Made by a program: the position numbers and the translations under genes
Shown here: piece after piece, positions 1 to 5,215 of the stretch
Numbering within the stretch: position 1 is the first letter of the stretch
Layout of the letters: each line of letters begins with the position of its first letter
Notes under the pieces: generated by a model
The model's input: the letters and a program-made list of their open reading frames with translations, nothing else
Database searches by the model: none
Told to the model about the DNA's origin: nothing
Assembly: GCA_005878685.1 (NCBI GenBank)
Contig: VBLN01000118.1
Coordinates: 1 to 5,596 of the forward strand
Length of the DNA stretch: 5,596 nucleotides
Source: Deltaproteobacteria bacterium
GTDB lineage: Bacteria; Desulfobacterota; Binatia; UBA9968
Direction of reading: 5' to 3'

Positions 1-23
1 CGATACCGACTTTCCTTTTCTGA

Positions 24-284
24 AACAGAAAGAAACATAGACGCCTCCTCCCTGAACCTACGGCTTTTAATTTCTATAACAGGGCGGACCATCCGTCAAA
101 GCCTTGGGTAGTGGCTCATTTTGGCCGCATCGGCCTCGATAAGACGGCCGTTGTGCAGTCGCACGCCTTGACCAATGCCGATTTCTGGTATCTTTGCCTG
201 GATCAAGAACCTCAGGGGTTAACAGGGGTCAGGACCGCCTTCTTCATTTGGCGACAGCTCATGAAAAAGCGGGACAGAACTTGA
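24..284 (+). pseudogene. Possible remnant of an unidentified protein-coding gene (open frame lacking a good start)
   Basis: This frame stays open for 86 codons between a TGA at 21-23 and the TGA at 282-284. Its translation looks protein-like, with a mixed hydrophobic and charged composition, several aromatics (the tail includes ADFWYLCL and FFIWRQLMKKRD) and no low-complexity runs. The only conventional initiation codons are a GTG at 111, with no Shine-Dalgarno sequence before it, and a late ATG near 261. It therefore looks more like the 3' part of a broken gene than an intact one. A single-base shift in the A-rich stretch around 23-34 would join it to the open frame that begins at position 2, giving a longer reading from the left edge. 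I do not recognise the family. The in-phase antisense frame is also open for about 40 codons, so chance openness is possible. Confidence 0.2.
213..229 (+). repeat. Tandem CAGGGGT direct repeat, 10-bp phase
   Basis: CAGGGGT occurs at 213-219 and again at 223-229, separated by TAA, and is followed at once by CAGGACC. The repeats are one helical turn apart and lie about 90-110 bp upstream of the start site predicted for the sigma-54-like promoter. Enhancer-binding activators usually sit at that distance, so this is a candidate activator site. That role is inference only. Confidence 0.3.
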
Positions 285-293
285 CAGCAGTTC

Positions 294-310
294 CTGGCAC
301 AATTTCTGCG
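294..310 (+). promoter_or_regulatory. Sigma-54 (RpoN) -24/-12 promoter candidate
   Basis: The 17-mer CTGGCACAATTTCTGCG matches the RpoN consensus YTGGCACGRNNNTTGCW except at three less critical positions: A for G after CTGGCAC, C for the first T of TTGC, and the final G. The GG at 296-297 and GC at 308-309 are separated by exactly 10 bases, the obligatory spacing. Transcription would start near 320-321. This leaves a leader of about 28 nt containing the GAGGAG ribosome site of the ORF at 349. The TTGACA at 281-286 has no acceptable -10 element, so sigma-54 is the better reading. Confidence 0.6.
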
Positions 311-348
311 GTTCAGTCCTACCGACTGACGTTGACCCGAGGAGAAGA

Positions 349-525
349 ATGAATTTAGCTCCCTACTTATCGGTCCAGGCCCGTTTTAGAGATCTGCAAT
401 CCGTCTTACGGCGCTTGGCTATTAGTTACATGTGGAAGAGACACCAGCTTGCTCATCGCCGGCGGTGGCCGGACGATACGTTTCCTGCCGCTAAGAACGG
501 CAAAGGTAACGGCAAGTTGCGCTAA
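349..525 (+). CDS. Small basic hypothetical protein (58 aa)
   Basis: The ATG at 349 is preceded by GAGGAG at 339-344, only four bases away, and by the sigma-54-like promoter at 294-310 with a predicted leader of about 28 nt. The product is strongly basic (about +10 net from Arg/Lys against Asp/Glu). Residues 10-25 could form an amphipathic helix (VQARFRDLQSVLRRLA). An Arg/His-rich patch follows at 31-39 (RHQLAHRRR), then WPDDTF at 40-45 and a Gly/Asn/Lys-rich tail. It has no signal peptide or membrane segment, and I do not recognise a family. The downstream ORF at 632 carries a similar WP-x-DT-aromatic motif at the same residue numbers, so the two may be related. Promoter, ribosome site and ORF are correctly ordered, which supports it being real, but at 58 codons a chance ORF cannot be excluded. 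Confidence 0.4.
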   Translation: MNLAPYLSVQARFRDLQSVLRRLAISYMWKRHQLAHRRRWPDDTFPAAKNGKGNGKLR

Positions 526-631
526 CTCTGGCGATTTCACGCGCACAATCTGAATAAATGGCAGAGCTAATGGTTTAAGTTTTTGAAAGCGTACAGGATT
601 TTGATTGAGAGTATAGGAAGGAGGATCCGTC

Positions 632-832
632 ATGAAAGCTCAGGGAAATGGCTCAGAAAAGAACAGCCCTTGGCAGCTTATCTTTATGCAAAGCAAGGTG
701 AACGGAGCGTTGTACCGAGGTGAAGAACTGCCGGGGTACGCATGGAACTGGCCAAAAGATACCTATCTCCAACGTCGCCTACGGCGTCTAAAACGGTATC
801 GATCTTCTTTTGAGTTTGCTGATCTCAACTGA
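632..832 (+). CDS. Small basic hypothetical protein (66 aa)
   Basis: The ATG at 632 follows a near-perfect Shine-Dalgarno (AAGGAGG, 618-624) at an ideal 7-nt spacing; this is the strongest ribosome site in the window. The predicted protein is soluble, with no signal peptide or membrane helix. It has a polar N-terminus, a Trp/Tyr-rich middle (W14, Y28, Y36, W38, W40) with PGYAWNWPKDTY at 34-45, and a strongly basic segment QRRLRRLKRYR at 47-57 that suggests nucleic-acid or ribosome contact. I recognise no family and infer no specific function. It lies 106 bp after the 58-aa ORF, with no obvious promoter or terminator between, so the two could be cotranscribed from the sigma-54-like promoter. 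About 157 non-coding bases separate it from the next gene. Confidence 0.5.
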   Translation: MKAQGNGSEKNSPWQLIFMQSKVNGALYRGEELPGYAWNWPKDTYLQRRLRRLKRYRSSFEFADLN

Positions 833-954
833 TCCGCCGATACCGTCTACATCGAAGAGGAATGCTGCTAACGAAGCCTGTGGTGACCGTGAATTCCTAG
901 CCAGGACCGATTTCATGTAGACTGTGAGCAGCGTCAATATTGCGCCGCGACCAT

Positions 955-983
955 TTGCGCGAGGCTTAGGGTTGAAGTAGAGT
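955..983 (+). promoter_or_regulatory. Weak sigma-70-like promoter candidate for the orphan binding protein
   Basis: TTGCGC at 955-960 (3 of 6 consensus bases) and TAGAGT at 978-983 (4 of 6) are spaced by 17 bases. The predicted start site falls at or next to the ATG at 990. That would give a leaderless mRNA, in keeping with the absence of a Shine-Dalgarno sequence before that gene. The element scores are poor, so this is only a candidate. Confidence 0.2.
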
Positions 984-989
984 CCGGCC

Positions 990-2012
990 ATGATGGTCAC
1001 AACTCTCGCGCTGCTGTTTTTTCTTCTTTCACCGGTCAGCCTGCTAGCTAACCCCTATTTGGCAAAAACGGGCGAGGCACCGGTCACTTTGCGAGTGGCG
1101 ACGTGTGCCGTGTCTGGCGGCTTCGTCCACCTCTATACGGCTCTGGACAACGGACTCTTCGATAAGTACGGGATCAGAGTCAACCATGTCTTCATACGTG
1201 GAAGCGGCATCTCTCTCGCTGCCTTAGCGTCAGACGAGATTCAGTTCCTCTTCTGCGCCGGGGACGCCACAATCCCGGGTATGGCCAGCGGCGCCGAAGG
1301 AAAACTCGTGGCGGCTCCGCTGGTCGGACTCCCCTACGTGCTCGTCACCCGAAAGGACATCAAGAGGGGCGAAGACCTAAAAGGAAAGTCCCTTGGTGTG
1401 GCCCGACCCGGAGATCTGAGCGACCGCCTATCACGGCTTGTGCTGAAAAAGTTTAATCTCACGCCCGAGGAAGTAGCCATCCGGCCGATCGGGGGCAGTC
1501 AGTCGGAGCGCTATCAGGCGATGGCGGCAGACATTGTCCAAGGGGTCGTCGTCACCCCACCCTTGGACGTTCGCGGCAAAAATGAGGGCTTCAACACGAT
1601 CTACCGGCTGATCGACCTGGATCTTCCCTTTATCTACAGCTCTTTGCACGCCAGTACCAAAATGCTTCGGGAGCGCCCGGAAACCGTTCAAAGGTTGGTT
1701 GCGGCCTTTGCCGAATCAGCCTACTTCGTAGAAAAGAACCCGGATAAAGCCAAGGTGTCGATCGGAAAGGCGCTCAAGCTTAAGGACTCTGAGGCTCTCC
1801 AGGCGTCTTATAACGCCTACGCGAAGGAGATCGCGAACCGTTCGCTCATAGTTCCGGGCAAGGCTGTAGCAGAGGCCGTGGATCTCGCCAGAGAAAGCGG
1901 GACCAGGGTCAGAAAAAAGCCAGAGGAAATTTACGACAACAGTTTCGCCGCCAACTTGGAGAAGAGCGGTTTTCTAAAGGAGCTCTGGGGAAGTCAAAGC
2001 TATAAGCGCTAG
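990..2012 (+). CDS. NMT1/THI5-like (SsuA/TauA-type) ABC transporter substrate-binding protein, orphan
   Basis: This is a periplasmic solute-binding protein of the type-2 fold used by nitrate/sulfonate/taurine/pyrimidine-precursor ABC importers; the real substrate cannot be read from sequence. A hydrophobic signal peptide spans residues 1-20, with likely cleavage after SLLA and before NPYL. The mature protein begins with a beta-strand (VTLRVATCAV) and the family-typical segment LDNGLFDKYGIRV at 52-65. Next come a loop with GSGISLAALASDEIQFLF at 71-88, the lobe-crossing LKGKSLGVARPGDLSD at 130-145, and QGVVVTPPLD at about 174-183. The 340-aa length is normal for the family. An in-frame TAG at 978-980 limits the start to ATG 990 or ATG 993. 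No Shine-Dalgarno is visible. No ABC permease or ATPase gene lies nearby, so it must share a transporter encoded elsewhere or act as a sensor or scavenging protein. Its 3' end converges on and overlaps the TRAP permease gene. Confidence 0.88.
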   Translation: MMVTTLALLFFLLSPVSLLANPYLAKTGEAPVTLRVATCAVSGGFVHLYTALDNGLFDKYGIRVNHVFIRGSGISLAALASDEIQFLFCAGDATIPGMASGAEGKLVAAPLVGLPYVLVTRKDIKRGEDLKGKSLGVARPGDLSDRLSRLVLKKFNLTPEEVAIRPIGGSQSERYQAMAADIVQGVVVTPPLDVRGKNEGFNTIYRLIDLDLPFIYSSLHASTKMLRERPETVQRLVAAFAESAYFVEKNPDKAKVSIGKALKLKDSEALQASYNAYAKEIANRSLIVPGKAVAEAVDLARESGTRVRKKPEEIYDNSFAANLEKSGFLKELWGSQSYKR

Positions 2013-4020
2013 CTCTGGAGGTTTTTTTTGTCCTTTCTTTCTCCTTGTCCAGCAATCTCGTGGGTAAAATCACCCCACCGTTGTCCGCTTGCGCGAGGCG
2101 TAGGCTGCGTGCGGAACTTTTGTTCCATTCCCATAGGATGACCAGAAGACCCAGGACCAGACCAACGCCGTCGACGATGAGCCAGCCCCCGCTCCATTTA
2201 GGAAGCAGCAAGAGCAGTGACGCAAGCCAGAAAATTCCACATTTTGCCCACCCCAGCGGGCGGAAGAGATAGCCAGCGCATCCAGCGCCAAGGAAAAAAA
2301 TGCCGAGAGATGCGGTCAGGACAGCCAAGATAATCTCTGTCGCCGTTCCCACGAGAATCAAAGCTGGGTGGAAAGCGAAGATGAAGGGGACGATGTAGGC
2401 TGCGATCGCGAGCCGCATCCCTGTCCAACCGGTCCTCCAGAAATCCGCCTTGGCGATAGCCGCTGCCACGTAGACGGGCAAACAGTCAGGCGGTGTGATC
2501 AGCGAGATCATGCCAAAGTAAAACAGGAACAGATGCGCAGCGAGAGGCAGAACGCCGACTTGGACGAGCGCTGGCGCAGCCAGAACAGCCAGCATGATGT
2601 AGACGACGGTGGTGGGCAAGGGCAGCCCTAGGAAAAGGCAGCCGAGCGCGGTGAGAGTTAGGAGAAGCAGGGCATGCCCGCCAGAAATCGTTACTAAGAG
2701 CAACGAAAGCTTGAAGGCGATGGCCGAGAGCTGGAGCGTGCCGATCACGAGCCCGGCCAACGCGGTGATAGCGGTGATGTCGAGCATGGTCCGGCCGGTC
2801 TCTTCGATGCTGGTCAGGATTTTCCCAAGCGATGGTCTGGTTTCTTTCTGGAATGCGCCGACAGCGAACACGGCGATGACCGCGGCCATTCCGGCTTTGC
2901 CTGCTTCCCAATCCTCGACCATGAGAGTGTAGACCAGGACGAAAAGAGGGATCAGAAAAACCCATCCTCGCCGCATCACCGCTCGGAATTTTGGGATCTG
3001 GTCGCCGGGAAGCCCGGCGAGGCCGTGCTTCGCCGCCTCTAAATCCACCTGCACAAAGAGGGCGAGGTAGTAGAGGCAGGCGGGAATCGCAGCCGCCAGC
3101 GCTACCTGGCCGTAGGAGATATTCAGGAACTCGGCCATGAGGAAAGCCGCCGCGCCCATCACCGGCGGCATGATCTGCCCGCCGGTGGAAGCAACCGCTT
3201 CGATCGCCGCTGCCATATGAGCAGCGTAACCGGTGCGCTTCATGAGGGGTATGCTGATGGCGCCGTTGACCGCGACGTTGGCGACAGCGCTTCCGGAGAC
3301 CATTCCGAAGAGCGCCGACGAGACGATGGATACCTTGGCCGAACCGCCTCGGTAGCGGCCCATCGCCACCAGAGCGAGGTCGATGAGGAATTTGTCACCA
3401 CCCACAGCGTAGAGAGCCTGGCCGAAGAAGATGTAGGCCACGAGGATGCTCGCCGCGACGTCGAGCGGGACGCCGAGGATGCCGCCGGAATCGAGATAGA
3501 GGTAGCTCGCGATCCGCCCCCATGATGAACCTCTGGCGTATAGCAGGCCGGGAAAAAGATATGCAAACTTGGCGTAGAGAACGCATGCCAAAGCGACCCA
3601 CGCCAACGTTCCGCCGGCCACGCGCCTGGTGGCTTCGAGCACCAGCAAAACCGCCAGCCCTCCGAGAATCCACCGATCGGGAGAGAGCACACCGAGCCGA
3701 TACGCGAGGGTGGGATACATGACAGCCACATATCCGCCTACGACGAGACCGGCCGTCGCAAAAAACCAGTCGTACCACGGGAGGCGATCGCCGAGTTCCT
3801 TCGCTCTTCCCTTGACGCCAAGGAAGATGCTCGTCAAGGCGAGGGCCAGAAAAAGACCGAGGTACTGTTGATTGAAAAAGGCCCAGGGAAGGCTGTGATG
3901 AATCCCTAAAGCCCAGAGGGAGCCCAGGATCGTGAGACCACAGAGAAGTAGTCTCACAACCAAGCGCACAGCCCCATTCAACGATCTGAACTTCGTGGAG
4001 GAGGAAAAATCGTCAGCCAC
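1909..4020 (-). CDS. TRAP transporter fused permease (4TM/12TM, TAXI type)
   Basis: This is the membrane subunit of a TRAP transporter in which the small DctQ-like part and large DctM-like part are fused, as is usual for TAXI systems; it should take up a solute delivered by the TAXI protein using an ion gradient. About four N-terminal hydrophobic helices (roughly 18-135) are followed by the large domain. Family-type motifs include VSGSAVANVAVNGAISIP (241-258), GGQIMPPVMGAAAFLMAEF (280-298), GLPLPTTVVYI (465-475) and FGMISLITPPDCLPVYVAA (502-520). About three further helices extend to residue 630. Translation starts at a GTG (4020) preceded by AGGA at 7 nt. It lies 33 nt after the TAXI stop codon, so the two genes form an operon. 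Residues 631-703 are a polar, basic tail; the last 34 overlap the opposing binding-protein gene and look non-homologous. A slippery A-run at codon 664-666 could give an alternative end (see 2009-2031). Confidence 0.9.
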   Translation of the reverse strand: MADDFSSSTKFRSLNGAVRLVVRLLLCGLTILGSLWALGIHHSLPWAFFNQQYLGLFLALALTSIFLGVKGRAKELGDRLPWYDWFFATAGLVVGGYVAVMYPTLAYRLGVLSPDRWILGGLAVLLVLEATRRVAGGTLAWVALACVLYAKFAYLFPGLLYARGSSWGRIASYLYLDSGGILGVPLDVAASILVAYIFFGQALYAVGGDKFLIDLALVAMGRYRGGSAKVSIVSSALFGMVSGSAVANVAVNGAISIPLMKRTGYAAHMAAAIEAVASTGGQIMPPVMGAAAFLMAEFLNISYGQVALAAAIPACLYYLALFVQVDLEAAKHGLAGLPGDQIPKFRAVMRRGWVFLIPLFVLVYTLMVEDWEAGKAGMAAVIAVFAVGAFQKETRPSLGKILTSIEETGRTMLDITAITALAGLVIGTLQLSAIAFKLSLLLVTISGGHALLLLTLTALGCLFLGLPLPTTVVYIMLAVLAAPALVQVGVLPLAAHLFLFYFGMISLITPPDCLPVYVAAAIAKADFWRTGWTGMRLAIAAYIVPFIFAFHPALILVGTATEIILAVLTASLGIFFLGAGCAGYLFRPLGWAKCGIFWLASLLLLLPKWSGGWLIVDGVGLVLGLLVILWEWNKSSARSLRLAQADNGGVILPTRLLDKEKERTKKTSRASAYSFDFPRAPLENRSSPSWRRNCCRKFPLAFF
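1998..2029 (+). terminator. Weak terminator-like structure after the orphan binding-protein gene
   Basis: A 5-bp stem (AGCTA at 1998-2002, TAGCT at 2010-2014, 7-nt loop) spans the stop codon and is followed seven bases later by a run of eight Ts (2022-2029). The stem is short and the T-run is not directly adjacent, so this is a poor intrinsic terminator. The T-run is also the coding A-run of the opposing permease gene. Confidence 0.2.
2009..2031 (-). other. Slippery A-tract and alternative stop in the TRAP permease tail
   Basis: Read on the minus strand in the permease frame, codons ACA AAA AAA ACC contain the canonical bacterial -1 slippery heptamer A_AAA_AAA within an eight-A run (2022-2029). 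After a -1 shift the reading is AAC CTC CAG AGC TAG, ending at 2009 with a protein of about 670 residues instead of 703. That TAG (2011-2009) and the TAG of the opposing gene (2010-2012) share one CTAG palindrome, so the two genes would meet tail to tail with a 4-bp overlap. The choices are programmed slippage, a recent A-run length mutation, or a sequencing error in the homopolymer. No clear stimulatory stem-loop is evident. Confidence 0.35.
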
Positions 4021-4053
4021 GCTTTCGTCCTGTGATCAAGCGGGGGTGAAGAC

Positions 4054-5097
4054 CTAAGGGTGCATAGCTAGAAGCCTTCGCTGTGCTTCGTCCATTTTGG
4101 CGGACCAGATGCCTTTTTCCTTGTAGAACTGCACCGCCGCCGGATGATAAGGCAGGGTCGCGTCGTAAGTCGCAGCCCGCTCTCTGGTCCAATCCTTGAA
4201 GCTGGGGTGAAGGGGTGGAAGCTTGGCGATATTATCCCATATCGCCTTGAGTGCGCCCTGGACCACCGCATCCGGCAGCCCCTTGTGGCCTATCATATAG
4301 ATATCGTAGGCGAATCCGCAGATGTCTTCGACGATGCCGGTAGATGAGCCGGCCTTGAACGTGGCGAGATAGTAACCCGGGACCGCCTTTTTCATCCGCT
4401 CTTCGGCTTGCGGCGAGCAGTCCAGGGAGAGATAGCGAATCCCGATCGCGACGTCAGCCTCTTTGATCTTGGCGGAGCCGATCGCGTGCGTGGTGACATC
4501 GGCTCTCCCTTGCACCAGCGCGTCTACACCTTCATTGACTGCGGGAACCGGCACCACTTTGACATCATTCCAACTCAAGCCTCCATTAGCCAGCGATCCG
4601 TAGATGTTGTACCAGACGGCGAGCTGGGCTGGATATTCGCCGGTCACGCGCTTTCCCTTGACGTCGTGAATGGTCTTGATCGGGGAGTCTTTCCTGACTA
4701 CGAGGCTGCTTTGCAACGGCGAGCCGCGCATGATCAACCGGCCGCTGGGCGTATGAGGGTAAGGATTTCTTCCGCCGATCTTTAACTTGTCGGGCCCTTG
4801 GTAAGCGAGCGCCATGTCTACCGCGTTGACCATGCCGAACTCGAGCTCGCCGGTCTCGATGAGCGGCAGGTATGTGCTGCTGCCGGTATAGGGCTGAACC
4901 GTCATCTGGAAAAGAGATGCGTTGCTAACCACGTTGGCCAGACCGCTGGCGAGGGAGTAATAGATTGATCCAGGCGGATTGGATCCGAGACCCACGGAGC
5001 GGGGAGGCGTCTGGGCCTGGGCCGAATCCAGCAGGAGCAGCAGAGCGAAAAGAATGGCGGCAGCGACGAGCCAGTATCTATTCCATTGTGCGCGCAT
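4054..5097 (-). CDS. TAXI-family TRAP transporter solute-binding protein
   Basis: This is the periplasmic receptor of the TRAP transporter encoded next to it. A signal peptide covers residues 1-28: basic start MRAQWNR, a hydrophobic core rich in Leu/Ala, and a likely cut after SAQA before QTPP. The mature N-terminus has the TAXI signature region GLGSNPPGSIYYSLASGLAN (36-55), which here reads G-S-N-P-P-G-S rather than the common T-G-G-x-x-G-T. Further family features are PYTGSSTYLPLIETGELEFG (69-88), VRKDSPIKTIHDVKGKRV (124-141), VDALVQGRADVTTHAIG (191-207) and the C-terminal YHPAAVQFYKEKGIW (327-341). Its length of 347 residues is slightly above many members. An excellent AGGAGG (5104-5109) lies 6 nt before the ATG. 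Family members bind organic acids such as glutamate-like compounds; the ligand here is unknown. It is the first gene of the two-gene operon. Confidence 0.92.
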   Translation of the reverse strand: MRAQWNRYWLVAAAILFALLLLLDSAQAQTPPRSVGLGSNPPGSIYYSLASGLANVVSNASLFQMTVQPYTGSSTYLPLIETGELEFGMVNAVDMALAYQGPDKLKIGGRNPYPHTPSGRLIMRGSPLQSSLVVRKDSPIKTIHDVKGKRVTGEYPAQLAVWYNIYGSLANGGLSWNDVKVVPVPAVNEGVDALVQGRADVTTHAIGSAKIKEADVAIGIRYLSLDCSPQAEERMKKAVPGYYLATFKAGSSTGIVEDICGFAYDIYMIGHKGLPDAVVQGALKAIWDNIAKLPPLHPSFKDWTRERAATYDATLPYHPAAVQFYKEKGIWSAKMDEAQRRLLAMHP

Positions 5098-5123
5098 AGG
5101 GCTCCTCCTGTATAAGGTGGCTT

Positions 5124-5152
5124 AATCTAATTCCACCCTCTCATCCTGTCAA
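5124..5152 (-). promoter_or_regulatory. Sigma-70-type promoter for the TAXI-TRAP operon
   Basis: On the minus strand a perfect -35 TTGACA (5152-5147) and a -10 TAGATT (5129-5124, 4 of 6) are separated by exactly 17 bases. The start site would be near 5117, giving a leader of about 20 nt with the AGGAGG at 5109-5104. A TGACAG repeat (5158-5153 and 5151-5146) abuts and overlaps the -35, and a GGTGG/CCACC dyad flanks the -10. Either could be an operator, but both are too short to assign. Confidence 0.5.
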
Positions 5153-5215
5153 CTGTCATCGGGTTGATGGGAGTGGTGGAGTCATTTTCTAGGGCGATTC
5201 TGCGCTCGGTGGAAA

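Larger units (their letters stand above)
1..348. other. Stretch without a confident gene, upstream of the small ORFs
   Basis: No recognisable protein or RNA gene begins and ends here. The stretch holds a start-poor open frame on the plus strand (24-284), a short AT-rich hairpin at 17-31 (6 bp stem, AAA loop, no T-run on either side), a 5-bp GGCCG/CGGCC dyad at 123-135, two CAGGGGT repeats and a sigma-54-like promoter. The frame beginning at position 2 reads 12 codons to a TAG at 38-40 and could be the last residues of a gene to the left, but it is too short to judge. Confidence 0.5.

Noticed and set aside
17..31. TTTCTG-AAA-CAGAAA hairpin as a terminator
   Set aside because: The stem is AT-rich and no T-run follows it on either strand.
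102..224. Minus-strand open frame of about 40 codons with protein-like text (contains PEIGIGQGVRLHNGRLIEAD)
   Set aside because: It is the exact in-phase antisense of the longer plus-strand frame, is bounded by close stops and has no supported start; it is probably a reflection of the other strand.
281..309. TTGACA as a sigma-70 -35 element
   Set aside because: At 16-18 bases downstream there is no acceptable -10 (best is TTCTGC), whereas the overlapping region fits the sigma-54 consensus well.
406..633. 75-codon minus-strand frame antisense to the 58-aa ORF
   Set aside because: No Shine-Dalgarno precedes its start, and it runs against the promoter and ribosome-site layout of the plus strand.
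788..1000. 70-codon minus-strand frame over the gap before the binding-protein gene
   Set aside because: It starts inside the signal-peptide coding region of the plus-strand gene, has no ribosome site, and its content is unremarkable.
1431..1691. 86-codon minus-strand frame inside the orphan binding-protein gene
   Set aside because: It is antisense to a clearly coding region, with no ribosome site or recognisable motif.
2486..2965. 159-codon minus-strand open frame, and several other long frames on both strands between 2045 and 3871
   Set aside because: All lie inside the TRAP permease gene in other frames, have Arg/Ser/Pro-rich compositions typical of shifted reading of GC-rich coding DNA, and show no family motifs.
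4144..4785. Plus-strand frames within the TAXI gene
   Set aside because: They are antisense to a gene with a clear signal peptide and family motifs and have no independent support.
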